From the NCBI RefSeq assembly GCF_965216415.1, contig NZ_CBDCFU010000002.1: 64,000 nt of DNA, one strand, 5' to 3'. Positions 1 to 8,274 of this stretch are shown one piece after another. The stretch is from Marivita sp003149565. Its GTDB lineage: Bacteria > Pseudomonadota > Alphaproteobacteria > Rhodobacterales > Rhodobacteraceae. The stretch's first letter is position 1, and each line of letters begins with the position of its first letter. A program made the translations under genes and the position numbers. The notes under the pieces were generated by a model. The model saw only the letters and a list, made by a program, of their open reading frames with translations. It made no database searches and was not told the origin of the DNA.

Positions 1-118
1 GCAAATCTTAACAATTGGTTAACCCAACCAGATCGCTCCGCGTGCCCCTTGCATCGGGTTGCATCAGACCGACGCACAGCGTAACCCAAATTCAAGATCG
101 GGGAGCGAGGAGCACAGC

Positions 119-1009
119 ATGCGCCAATCCATGACGGGATTTGCCTCGGGACAGGGTGAGGCTTTGGGGCTGACGTGGACCTGGGACCTGCGAAGCGTCA
201 ATGCGCGTGGTCTCGACATCCGGGCACGTGTCCCAGACTGGGTCGATGGATTGGAACAATCCCTTCGCGCGGCGATCTCGAAGCGACTGGCGCGGGGCAA
301 TGTGACTGTGTCCCTTCGTCTGCAATCGACCACGGCTGAAAATGTTCAGGAGCTGAACGAAGCGCAACTCGACCGGGTATTGACGGCAATGCTGCGGATC
401 GAAGCCGAGGCAATGGCGCGCGGCTTATCGCTGACAGCCTCCTCTGCGGCTGACCTGATCACCGTACGAGGCGTGATGGACGCGCCGCAACAAAGCACCG
501 ATCCGGTAGAGTTGCGCACGATTCTCGTCGCGGACTTTGCTGCTGTTCTCGACCAGTTTATCGTCTCGCGCCAAACGGAAGGGTCTGCTCTGGTCGATGT
601 GCTGACAGGTCAGGTAGACCAGATTGCACACCTCGTCGGTCAGGCTGACGACGTGGCTCAGGCCCGCAAAGACGAGCAGGCCGAAAAAATGCGCGCGGCG
701 ATGGCGCGGGTGATGGACGCGCAGGACGCCGTGGACGAACAACGCGTTGCGCAGGAATTGGCTCTGATCGCGGTCAAGGCCGATGTCACAGAGGAAATCG
801 ACCGTCTTCGCGCGCATGTCGAGGCCGCTCGGGCCTTGCTTTCCGCTGATGGGGCCGTGGGGCGCAAATTGGATTTCCTGATGCAGGAGTTCAACCGCGA
901 GGCCAATACGCTCTGTTCAAAGGCACAATCCTCGGCGCTCACAACGGTGGGACTGGAATTGAAGACGGTGATCGAACAAATGCGTGAGCAGGTTCAGAAT
1001 GTGGAGTGA
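119..1009 (+). CDS. yicC: YicC family endoribonuclease-like protein
   Basis: About 296 residues, beginning with the family-typical MRQSMTGFASG. It matches the YicC/YloC family throughout: a YicC N-terminal domain over roughly residues 1-155 and the C-terminal DUF1732 ending in the typical KLDFLMQEFNREANTL run. E. coli YicC is known as an endoribonuclease affecting small-RNA turnover; that role here is inferred from family. An in-frame upstream ATG at 59 exists, but 119 is preferred because a GAGGAG ribosome site lies just before it and homologues start MxxSMTGF. It sits 3 bases ahead of gmk, the common pairing of these two genes, so they are probably co-transcribed. Confidence 0.93.
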   Translation: MRQSMTGFASGQGEALGLTWTWDLRSVNARGLDIRARVPDWVDGLEQSLRAAISKRLARGNVTVSLRLQSTTAENVQELNEAQLDRVLTAMLRIEAEAMARGLSLTASSAADLITVRGVMDAPQQSTDPVELRTILVADFAAVLDQFIVSRQTEGSALVDVLTGQVDQIAHLVGQADDVAQARKDEQAEKMRAAMARVMDAQDAVDEQRVAQELALIAVKADVTEEIDRLRAHVEAARALLSADGAVGRKLDFLMQEFNREANTLCSKAQSSALTTVGLELKTVIEQMREQVQNVE

Positions 1010-1012
1010 GGC

Positions 1013-1654
1013 ATGATCAACCGACGCGGATTGCTGATAATTCTGTCTTCGCCATCGGGCGCGGGCAAGTCGACCCTTTCGCGTCGTTTATTGGAGTGGG
1101 ACACGAGCCTGAGCTTTTCCGTCTCCGCCACCACGCGCGCACCGCGCCCAGGTGAGGTGGATGGGGAGCACTATCATTTCCTCACGGACGACGCGTTCAA
1201 ACTTGACGTTGCAAACGGCAATATGCTGGAGCATGCGCATGTTTTCGGAAATTTCTACGGCAGTCCGCGCAAACCGGTGCAAACCGCAATCGATGCGGGG
1301 AATGACGTGCTCTTTGACATCGACTGGCAGGGTGCGCAGCAGATCGTGAACTCTGCTCTTGGCCCCCACACGCTGTCGATCTTCATCCTGCCCCCGTCCA
1401 TTGCCGAGTTGCGTCGACGTCTCGAAAGCCGCGGCCAAGACAGTGCCGAGACCATCGGCAAGCGCATGCTCAAAAGCTGGGACGAAATCAGCCATTGGGG
1501 CAGCTATGACTACGTTCTGGTGAACGATGATCTCGATGCCACCTTTGAAAAGCTAAAGACCATCGTGGATGCGACACGTCTGCGCCGCCTGCAACAGCCG
1601 GGCCTCGTGGAGCATGTTCGCAAACTGCAACAGGAATTCGAGGAACTGACATGA
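1013..1654 (+). CDS. gmk: Guanylate kinase
   Basis: Phosphorylates GMP to GDP with ATP in the cytoplasm, a step in purine nucleotide supply. The 213 residues are normal length. The P-loop SSPSGAGKST is at residues 12-21, followed by the GMP-binding TTRAPRPGEVDGEHYHF segment and the DIDWQGAQQI stretch typical of guanylate kinases. It starts 3 bases after yicC, and its stop overlaps the start of the next gene (ATGA), so the three genes form a tight operon. Confidence 0.97.
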   Translation: MINRRGLLIILSSPSGAGKSTLSRRLLEWDTSLSFSVSATTRAPRPGEVDGEHYHFLTDDAFKLDVANGNMLEHAHVFGNFYGSPRKPVQTAIDAGNDVLFDIDWQGAQQIVNSALGPHTLSIFILPPSIAELRRRLESRGQDSAETIGKRMLKSWDEISHWGSYDYVLVNDDLDATFEKLKTIVDATRLRRLQQPGLVEHVRKLQQEFEELT

Positions 1655-2172
1655 CGCTTTACGCACTGGATGGAATTGCACCCCAGATTGCCGAAGACAC
1701 CTGGATCGCACCGGATGCAAACCTGATCGGCCGGATCATTGTCGAAGAGGCGGCAAGCGTCTGGTTCTGTTCGACCCTGCGTGGCGATAACGAGGTGATC
1801 ACCGTTGGCACGGGCAGCAACATTCAGGAAAACTGCGTTCTACACACAGATATGGGCTACCCGCTGACCATCGGCGCAGGCTGCACCATTGGCCACAAAG
1901 TTATGCTGCACGGCTGCACGATTGGGGACAATTCCCTGATCGGCATGGGCGCTACCGTTCTGAACGGAGCGAAAATCGGCAACAACTGCCTGATCGGGGC
2001 AGGGGCCCTGATCACCGAGGGCAAGGAAATCCCCGACGGATCGCTGGTTATGGGCGTGCCGGGCAAAGTTGTCCGCGCGCTGGACGAGGCGGCCATTGAC
2101 GGTTTGCGTAAAAGCGCGCTGGGGTACCAAGCCAATATGCGCCGCTTCCGTGACGGGTTGTCTGCACTGTAA
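1651..2172 (+). CDS. Gamma-class carbonic anhydrase family protein
   Basis: A 173-residue left-handed beta-helix (hexapeptide repeat) protein. The three expected metal-binding histidines of gamma carbonic anhydrases are visible at H65 (CVLHTD), H82 and H87 (IGHKVMLHGC). The hexapeptide-like repeats run through most of the chain and end in the usual PDGSLVMGVPGKVVR. Family members either hydrate CO2 or act as structural trimers; activity here is inferred. The start overlaps the gmk stop by 4 bases (ATGA), indicating translational coupling. Older databases call this family PaaY- or YrdA-like. Confidence 0.9.
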   Translation: MTLYALDGIAPQIAEDTWIAPDANLIGRIIVEEAASVWFCSTLRGDNEVITVGTGSNIQENCVLHTDMGYPLTIGAGCTIGHKVMLHGCTIGDNSLIGMGATVLNGAKIGNNCLIGAGALITEGKEIPDGSLVMGVPGKVVRALDEAAIDGLRKSALGYQANMRRFRDGLSAL

Positions 2173-2244
2173 CCGCCGAAATTTCCTGAAACTTTCACTT
2201 GAAGCCGCGCGCGGCTGCATCAGCTTCTGTCAGGGGTCAAAGGG

Positions 2245-3555
2245 ATGCGTGTGATGAGAGCAATTTGGATCGGTTTGTGTTTTTTGGTGACGGCAACATG
2301 GGCCGCAGCACACGAGGTACGGCCCGCGATTGGCGACCTTGAGGTGGTGAACGGACAGGTCCAACTGACCATCACACTGAACGGCGAGGCCCTTGGGGCC
2401 GATGTCAGTCTTGAAGGCATCGACAACACAGACGCCCTCGACGCATCCGACGAAGTGGACCGCTTGCGTGCGCTGGAGCCAGACGCGCTGCGGGCCGAGC
2501 TTGAACCCAAACTTCCGGGGTTCGCAGACCGCCTTGATATGACAGCAGGCGGCACGTCTGTTCCGTTGACAGCAAGCGTGGTCAGTATCGATGACGTTGG
2601 AAACACCGACCTGCCGCGAGATACGGTCATCGCACTTTCCGGACCGCTGCCCGACGGCAGCGATACGATCAGCCTGACCTGGCCCGCTGCCTACGGCGCG
2701 TTGGTCCTGCGCCAGCAAGGCGTCGAAGAGCCGTATACTGGTTATCTCGAAGGCGGCCAAAGCACTGGCGACATTCAACTGGGCGGCGGTGATGAGGCCA
2801 GCGGCTGGATGACATTTGCAAATTACATTCCGGTTGGCTTCGACCACATTCTGCCAAAGGGACTCGATCATATCCTGTTTGTGCTGGGCCTGTTTTTCCT
2901 GTCAACGCGCATGACACCGCTGCTTTGGCAGGTCTCAGCCTTTACGCTGGCACACACGATCACGCTGGCAATGGCCGTACTGGGCATCGTCACAGTTCCA
3001 GGCAGCATTGTTGAGCCGCTGATCGCGCTTTCGATTGTCTATGTTGCGGTTGAAAACATCGTCTCGGACAAGCTTCACCGATGGCGCCCGGTTATTATCT
3101 TTGGCTTCGGACTTTTACACGGACTGGGATTTGCGAGTGTGCTCGGCGAGTTCGGTCTGCCCGATGGTCAGGTCATTCCCGCTTTGATCGGATTTAATAT
3201 CGGAGTGGAGCTGGGCCAGCTGACGGTTATCGCACTGGCTTTCATCCTTGTCTGGTACGCTATCCGGGTCGATCGTGGCGAAGCAGATGTGGCCCCGGCG
3301 CAAGGCCTCTACGGCGTGTTGGCCGTCGTGTTCATCGGGCTTGGCTTTGCTATGAACACCAATGGGTTCCAAGAGATTATGGGCGCGTCCGCGATGGTCT
3401 TTTTCTGGCCCTTGGCAGCTCTTTCGTTGCTTTGCGCCGTATCTGCAACGTTGGTAGACCAACTGGACGCATACCGTCGCTATGTCGCCGTGCCCGCATC
3501 AGCAGCGATTGCACTTGTGGGGGCCTATTGGTTCGTGGAGCGGGTGTTTCTGTGA
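2245..3555 (+). CDS. HupE/UreJ family membrane protein
   Basis: A 436-residue protein with a signal peptide (about residues 1-22, then HEVRPAIGDLEV), a periplasmic N-terminal region of about 190 residues, and a C-terminal half of six or seven hydrophobic helices. That half carries the family-typical motifs F-D-H-I-L-P-K-G-L-D-H-I-L-F and GFGLLHGLGFA with conserved histidines. HupE proteins are nickel or cobalt permeases in hydrogenase clusters. No hydrogenase, urease or cobalamin gene is near, so the substrate is not clear. The gene is 72 bases after the carbonic-anhydrase gene and may belong to the same transcript. Confidence 0.82.
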   Translation: MRVMRAIWIGLCFLVTATWAAAHEVRPAIGDLEVVNGQVQLTITLNGEALGADVSLEGIDNTDALDASDEVDRLRALEPDALRAELEPKLPGFADRLDMTAGGTSVPLTASVVSIDDVGNTDLPRDTVIALSGPLPDGSDTISLTWPAAYGALVLRQQGVEEPYTGYLEGGQSTGDIQLGGGDEASGWMTFANYIPVGFDHILPKGLDHILFVLGLFFLSTRMTPLLWQVSAFTLAHTITLAMAVLGIVTVPGSIVEPLIALSIVYVAVENIVSDKLHRWRPVIIFGFGLLHGLGFASVLGEFGLPDGQVIPALIGFNIGVELGQLTVIALAFILVWYAIRVDRGEADVAPAQGLYGVLAVVFIGLGFAMNTNGFQEIMGASAMVFFWPLAALSLLCAVSATLVDQLDAYRRYVAVPASAAIALVGAYWFVERVFL

Positions 3556-3626
3556 GTGCGGAAAACGCGCTTGATGACGCTCGACACGGCGGTTCAAGGC
3601 ACTTTGAGAGCGTGTAACGCAGGGGC

Positions 3627-3655
3627 TTGCACCTTTCCGCAACCCCCGCTATACG
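3627..3655 (+). promoter_or_regulatory. Promoter of rpsB-tsf
   Basis: A -35 box TTGCAC (3627-3632) and a -10 box TATACG (3650-3655) are separated by exactly 17 bases, giving a predicted start near 3662 and a leader of about 114 bases. The leader holds a hairpin TTTGGGG/CCCCAAA (3688-3694 with 3702-3708). Ribosomal protein S2 operons are often autoregulated through the leader; that is only a possibility here. Confidence 0.6.
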
Positions 3656-3775
3656 CGCGCCACTGACACCACAGGCGGGGTCGGGCCTTTGGGGGAGACA
3701 TCCCCAAACGTCCACCGGTTGTCCCATTCGGGATGATACCCCCGCTGAGGATTGAAACCGGAAAGGAAAACGACA

Positions 3776-4558
3776 ATGGCTCTTCCAGAGTTTACATTGC
3801 GCCAATTGCTTGAAGCAGGCGTACACTTCGGCCACCAGACGCAGCGTTGGAACCCCCGCATGGGCGAGTTCATCTATGGCGCGCGCAACGGCATCCACAT
3901 CATGGACCTCACGCAGACCGTTCCGATGCTCGACGCAGCATTGAACGTGATCCGCGAAACCGTGGCAAAGAACGGCCGCATCCTGTTTGTTGGCACCAAG
4001 CGTCAGGCACAGCAGCCGATCGCTGACGCCGCAGAAAGATGCGCACAGTATTACATGAACCACCGTTGGCTGGGCGGCACGCTCACCAACTGGCAGACTG
4101 TCTCCAAGTCGATCCAGCGTCTCAAGCAGATTGACGAGCAGATGGAAAGCGGAGCTGAAGGCCTGACGAAGAAAGAGCGCCTCGGCATGGAGCGCGAGCA
4201 GGGCAAACTGCAGGCGTCGCTCGGCGGTATCCGCGAAATGGGCGGTGTGCCGGACCTTCTTTTCGTCATCGACGTCAAGAAAGAAGCGCTGGCCGTAGCC
4301 GAAGCCAACAAGCTGGGTATCCCCGTTGTGGCTGTGGTTGACACCAACTGCTCTCCGGACGGTGTGGACTACATCATCCCGGGCAACGACGACGCCGCGC
4401 GTGCAATCAGCCTTTATTGCGATCTCGTGTCTCGGGCCGCACTTGACGGCATGACTGCCCAGATGGGCGCTGCCGGTGTCGACCTTGGTGCTCTCGAAGA
4501 AGCCCCGGTCGACGAAGCGCTTGCCGACGCGACAGCGGAAGACGCAGCCGCCAGCTAA
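3776..4558 (+). CDS. rpsB: 30S ribosomal protein S2
   Basis: About 260 residues beginning MALPEFTLRQLLEAGVHFGHQ, the classic S2 start. Other hallmarks are RWNPRMGEFIYGARNGIHIMDL, NHRWLGGTLTNWQT and PVVAVVDTNCSPDGVDYIIPGNDDA. S2 assembles late on the small subunit and is needed with S1 for translation initiation. Start 3776 is chosen over the upstream ATG at 3752 because homologues begin MALPEF and a GGAAAGG site precedes it. The C-terminal acidic/alanine-rich tail is usual in alphaproteobacteria. It lies 89 bases upstream of tsf in the conserved rpsB-tsf order. Confidence 0.98.
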   Translation: MALPEFTLRQLLEAGVHFGHQTQRWNPRMGEFIYGARNGIHIMDLTQTVPMLDAALNVIRETVAKNGRILFVGTKRQAQQPIADAAERCAQYYMNHRWLGGTLTNWQTVSKSIQRLKQIDEQMESGAEGLTKKERLGMEREQGKLQASLGGIREMGGVPDLLFVIDVKKEALAVAEANKLGIPVVAVVDTNCSPDGVDYIIPGNDDAARAISLYCDLVSRAALDGMTAQMGAAGVDLGALEEAPVDEALADATAEDAAAS

Positions 4559-4647
4559 GCGACACCGCGTCGTTACATCACTATGTCAGGGCAGGGCCGT
4601 TGCACAGGAACGGCCCAACGCCCGAATTTGAAATGAGGAGAGCCAAG

Positions 4648-5523
4648 ATGGCGATCACAGCTGCACTCGTGAAAGAACTGCGCGAAATGACTGGCGCAGG
4701 CATGATGGATGCCAAGAAAGCGCTGGTCGAAAACGACGGCAACATGGAAGCCGCCGTCGACTGGTTGCGCACCAAGGGTCTGGCGAAAGCCGCCAAGAAA
4801 TCAGACCGCACCGCGGCAGAAGGCCTCGTGGCCGTCAAGGTCGACGGTGGCAAAGGTGTTGCCGTCGAAGTGAACTCCGAAACCGATTTCGTTGGTAAAA
4901 ACGCGGAATTCCAGGCAATGGTTGAGGCCATCGCCGGTGCTGCGCTTGACGCAAGCGATGTCGAAGAGCTCAAGACCAAAGACATCGACGGCAAGTCCGT
5001 TCAGGACATGATCACCGACAAGATCGCCACCATTGGCGAGAATATGTCGCTGCGCCGCATGGTCAAAATCGAAGGCACCCAGGTTGTATCCTACGTGCAC
5101 AACGCTGCCGCAGATGGCATGGGCAAGATCGGCGTTCTGGTTGCACTGTCCGGGGAAAATGAAACATTTGGCAAGCAGGTTGCGATGCACATCGCCGCTG
5201 TGAATCCAACCTCTTTGTCCGCAGACGATCTTGATCCGTCCGTTGTCGAAAAAGAGCGTCAGGTTCAGATCGATATTGCACGCGAGTCGGGCAAGCCGGA
5301 GCAGGTCATCGAGAAGATGATCGAAGGCCGCATGAAGAAGTTCCTCAGCGAAGTCACGCTGCTGGGCCAGTCCTTTGTGGTCAATCCGGACCTGACCGTT
5401 GAACAGGCGGCGAAGGAAGCAGGTGTCGACATCACCGGTTACGTGCGTCTTGAAGTTGGCGAAGGCATCGAAAAGAAAGTCGAAGACTTCGCTGCGGAAG
5501 TGGCGAAAGCCGCTCAAGGCTAA
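4648..5523 (+). CDS. tsf: Elongation factor Ts
   Basis: About 291 residues starting MAITAALVKELREMTGAGMMDAKKAL, the diagnostic N-terminal UBA-like module of EF-Ts. The core carries VEVNSETDFVGKN, which contacts EF-Tu. EF-Ts exchanges GDP for GTP on EF-Tu. The start at 4648 is set by a GAGGAG ribosome site at about 4634-4640 and by family alignment. A strong terminator follows the gene, closing the rpsB-tsf operon. Confidence 0.98.
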   Translation: MAITAALVKELREMTGAGMMDAKKALVENDGNMEAAVDWLRTKGLAKAAKKSDRTAAEGLVAVKVDGGKGVAVEVNSETDFVGKNAEFQAMVEAIAGAALDASDVEELKTKDIDGKSVQDMITDKIATIGENMSLRRMVKIEGTQVVSYVHNAAADGMGKIGVLVALSGENETFGKQVAMHIAAVNPTSLSADDLDPSVVEKERQVQIDIARESGKPEQVIEKMIEGRMKKFLSEVTLLGQSFVVNPDLTVEQAAKEAGVDITGYVRLEVGEGIEKKVEDFAAEVAKAAQG

Positions 5524-5551
5524 GTTTGTGATTTAAAATCGGAAAAATGAA

Positions 5552-5586
5552 AGCGGCGCTGTTGAAATAACAGCGCCGCTTTTTTA
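5552..5586 (+). terminator. Rho-independent terminator after tsf
   Basis: A perfect 12-bp stem AGCGGCGCTGTT/AACAGCGCCGCT (5552-5563 with 5569-5580) with a 5-base GAAAT loop runs directly into a run of seven T. It lies 29 bases beyond the tsf stop codon. Confidence 0.93.
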
Positions 5587-5847
5587 CGGGAGCAATGGAC
5601 CGGCGTCATTTGGGGATGACGTGATCCCTTGGCAGGTGCCGCCAGACAACCGGGACAGGCCACTACAACTCACACGCTGCCAAGTGTCGTTCAGACGGGA
5701 TCCGCAGAGCCGAGAAAATCGCAAGGGTGCGGACCCCATGTTCCTTGGCCGTAATTGCCACCACTCACGGAACCTCCGCAGTTTGCCAATTTCCCCAGGG
5801 TCAAGGAAGTAGGGATTTCCTGACCTCACAGTTTTTTCACGCCCGGT
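5587..5847. other. Intergenic stretch between tsf terminator and luxR
   Basis: About 260 bases between the tsf terminator and the convergent luxR-type gene. Short open frames exist on both strands, but none has a convincing ribosome site or recognisable product. No repeat, tRNA or hairpin with a T tract was seen. Nothing can be assigned. Confidence 0.4.
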
Positions 5848-6609
5848 TTACCGGTCGCTGATAAACATCTGATTTTGCAATGCGGCCTTGAGAACGGCTT
5901 GCGCCGTTGTGTCAACGTTTAGCGCTTCACGCGCCAGTCTCAGGTGTTTTTCGACCGTTGCCGGGGTGAGGCCCATAATCGTCGCAATGTCCTGCATGGT
6001 CTTGCCGCCGCCAACCCATTCCAACACCTCACGTTGGCGTTTGGTCAGTGTTTGGTGTGGAGGCGTATAGGGCAGGGTCAGTATCTTGAGATGCACGATG
6101 TTGTTCATCAACTGGATCAGCTCACCGGAGCTTGCCCACAACCGATCAACCTCGTCCTGTGATGTGCCGTCTTCAGCGATCAGTGCAATGGCACCCTTGG
6201 CCCGGTCTGACAGGCTCCGAAAACTGATCGAGTAGCCAGCCGTGATTTTGTGCTGGGCATTGAATTCGAGGATGCGTTTTTCGTCGTCCGTTACGGTTCC
6301 GCTCTCCATCATCATGCGCAGTACAGTCCAGCTGGCTGCACCATCATTCGCAAGCGACCAGCGCACCATGGGCGCTGATCGGTAGAGTCCATCATTGATG
6401 AACGCGTTCACGTAATCGGTGTCGATATTCGACAGCACGATAAAGTCATCCGGATCGCCCAGAGACGTCGCCGTGCGAAACCGTGTGAAACCATAAAGCA
6501 GCCGATCAAACCCAAATTGCGCCATGGAACGACAGTGCAGGTCCCACAGCTCTTCGATGCTGTTGGCATGCGTCAGATCAAGAAGCGCTGCGTTCTGCTT
6601 GGGTGACAT
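5848..6609 (-). CDS. LuxR-family transcriptional regulator (LuxR solo)
   Basis: A 253-residue protein with an N-terminal autoinducer-binding-type domain (about residues 15-175) and a C-terminal GerE/LuxR helix-turn-helix (about 188-231: LTKRQREVLEWVGGGKTMQDI, then TPATVEKHL). Aligning by eye to TraR with an offset of 9, the ligand-pocket residues W57, Y61 and D70 become Y66, F70 and A79, while W85 (W94) and the conserved glycine (about G125) are kept. No acyl-homoserine-lactone synthase gene is in the window, so it is a LuxR solo. The altered pocket suggests a non-standard ligand or none. It converges on tsf and diverges from the pst operon. Confidence 0.9.
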   Translation of the reverse strand: MSPKQNAALLDLTHANSIEELWDLHCRSMAQFGFDRLLYGFTRFRTATSLGDPDDFIVLSNIDTDYVNAFINDGLYRSAPMVRWSLANDGAASWTVLRMMMESGTVTDDEKRILEFNAQHKITAGYSISFRSLSDRAKGAIALIAEDGTSQDEVDRLWASSGELIQLMNNIVHLKILTLPYTPPHQTLTKRQREVLEWVGGGKTMQDIATIMGLTPATVEKHLRLAREALNVDTTAQAVLKAALQNQMFISDR

Positions 6610-7035
6610 GATAAACCCGGACTAAAAGTACAGGCGTGTGTAAAGTTTTTGCGGTAGTCTTGTCCATAGTTGGATGGATCATTTATTACATAATACTGAT
6701 TATACGATTTATATGCCGCGAATTCCGTTAAAAGATTTGATATCAGATGACTACGCCCCTTACTTAAAGCAAAATCTCCCATTGGCATTGGCATTTGCGT
6801 TGTGGAGTGCCCCTGACGCAATTCGTTCCGATCGCTTGCTGACTGGATCACCTTTCCGGGAATCGCATCACCGCCAGTCGGAAATCGAAATGTCACAATC
6901 CCCCACATTTTCAGTCCCGACAGCTCAATGCTTGGATTTCCAAGACGACTGACCTGACGTCAGTTACAGATTTTAAACTGTTTAATTTCAATGTATTGAT
7001 CGAGTTTTCGCAGAATTTCGGTTACTCCTCTTCTG
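6610..7035. other. Long intergenic region between luxR and pstS
   Basis: About 425 bases upstream of the Pho boxes. The part near 6670-6770 is clearly more AT-rich than the surrounding genome and should contain the luxR-type gene's promoter. A perfect 10-bp palindrome CTGACGTCAG lies at 6954-6963. A plus-strand frame of up to 92 codons (6674-6952) has no good ribosome site and no recognisable product, so it is not called as a gene. No lux-box-like 20-bp palindrome was found. Confidence 0.4.
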
Positions 7036-7068
7036 CTGTCATAAAACCGTTACGCAACTGTCACAAAA
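7036..7068 (+). promoter_or_regulatory. Pho box array upstream of pstS (PhoB operator)
   Basis: Three contiguous 11-bp units read CTGTCATAAAA, CCGTTACGCAA and CTGTCACAAAA. Units 1 and 3 are near-perfect copies of the known PhoB half-site CTGTCAT plus an A/T-rich tail; unit 2 is degenerate. They end about 82 bases before the pstS start. PhoB~P would bind here under phosphate limitation and activate the pst-pho operon, whose own phoB is its last gene. Confidence 0.87.
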
Positions 7069-7149
7069 GCATGGCGAAACGCGACTAGACCACCCGGCAA
7101 CGGTCATCAGCACGGTGGCCGAATGACATCCAATCAAGGAGTTGACGTC

Positions 7150-8187
7150 ATGTCTGTCAAAATCACTGTATCGGCTCTGACCATCGCAGCCGTATCCGCA
7201 ACTGCAGCCGCGGCGCGCGACAATGTTCAGGTCGCCGGGTCATCGACCGTCCTGCCCTACGCCTCGATCGTGGCGGAAGCCTTTGGAGACAATACAGATT
7301 TCCCAACACCGGTTGTTGAATCTGGCGGATCGTCCTCGGGCCTCAAGCGCTTCTGCGAAGGCGTTGGCGAAAATACCATCGATATCGCAAACGCATCGCG
7401 CGCCATTCGCGAGAAAGAAATCGCGGCTTGCGCCGAAAACGGCGTGACTGACATCATCGAGGTTCGCATCGGTTATGACGGCATCGTGTTCGCCTCGCAG
7501 CAGTCCGGCCCGGATTTCACAGCGTTTGAACCTTCGGACATCTTCAACGCGATTGGTGCAAAAGTTTTGAAAGACGGTGAGATCGTCGACAACCCGCACA
7601 ACAACTGGTCCGAGTTCAATGCGGACCTGCCGGATGCCGAAATCGCGATGTTCATTCCGGGGACCAAGCACGGCACACGCGAAGTGTTCGAAGAGAAAGT
7701 GCTGCTGGTGGGCTGCGAAGCAACCGGCGCCATGGAAGCCATGATCGCTGGTGGCATGTCCGAGGACGACGCCGAAGACGCCTGCCTCGATGTGCGTCAG
7801 GATGGCAAGTCTGTCGACATCGACGGCGACTACACGGAAACCCTCGCCCGTATCGACGCCAACACCAACGGCATTGGTGTGTTTGGCCTCGCCTTTTACG
7901 AAAACAACACAGACAAGTTGAAAGTGGCCACGATGTCCGGTGTCGAGCCGACAACCGCCACCATCGCATCGGGTGAATACCCGGTGTCCCGCCCGCTTTT
8001 CTTCTACATCAAGAAGGCCCATATCGGTGTGATCCCGGGCCTCAAGGAATACGCACAGTTCTTTGTGGCTGATGAATTGGCAGGCCCGGAAGGCCCGCTC
8101 GCACAATATGGCCTCGTGTCTGACCCTGAGCTGTCCAAGACCCAGCAGATGGTTGCTGACGAAAAGGTCATGGGCGCGGACATGTAA
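7150..8187 (+). CDS. pstS: Periplasmic phosphate-binding protein PstS
   Basis: About 345 residues with a signal peptide (roughly 1-22, ending TAAAA). The mature part begins with VQVAGSSTVLPYASIVAEAF and carries ESGGSSSGLKRFCEG, the phosphate-loop motifs of the PstS family. It binds inorganic phosphate in the periplasm and delivers it to PstCA. Start 7150 is chosen over 7123 because AAGGAG (7135-7140) is well placed and the signal peptide then starts properly. First gene of pstSCAB-phoU-phoB, directly behind Pho boxes. Confidence 0.95.
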   Translation: MSVKITVSALTIAAVSATAAAARDNVQVAGSSTVLPYASIVAEAFGDNTDFPTPVVESGGSSSGLKRFCEGVGENTIDIANASRAIREKEIAACAENGVTDIIEVRIGYDGIVFASQQSGPDFTAFEPSDIFNAIGAKVLKDGEIVDNPHNNWSEFNADLPDAEIAMFIPGTKHGTREVFEEKVLLVGCEATGAMEAMIAGGMSEDDAEDACLDVRQDGKSVDIDGDYTETLARIDANTNGIGVFGLAFYENNTDKLKVATMSGVEPTTATIASGEYPVSRPLFFYIKKAHIGVIPGLKEYAQFFVADELAGPEGPLAQYGLVSDPELSKTQQMVADEKVMGADM

Positions 8188-8209
8188 TCCTTGCGCTTTC
8201 CGAAATCCG

Positions 8210-8243
8210 GGGAGGCGGCAGCATAGGCCGCCTCCCTTTTCTT
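8210..8243 (+). terminator. Attenuating terminator between pstS and pstC
   Basis: A perfect 10-bp stem GGGAGGCGGC/GCCGCCTCCC (8210-8219 with 8227-8236) is followed by TTTTCTT. It lies just after the pstS stop and before pstC. It would let most transcripts end after pstS, giving the excess of binding protein over permease that is usual for ABC importers. Confidence 0.8.
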
Positions 8244-8274
8244 GTGATGACCGACTGACAACCACGGGGGCACC

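Noticed and set aside
6674..6952. A 92-codon plus-strand frame in the luxR-pstS intergenic region, considered as a short acyl-homoserine-lactone synthase or small protein
   Set aside because: No ribosome site, no synthase motif and atypical composition. It is mentioned only as part of the intergenic region.
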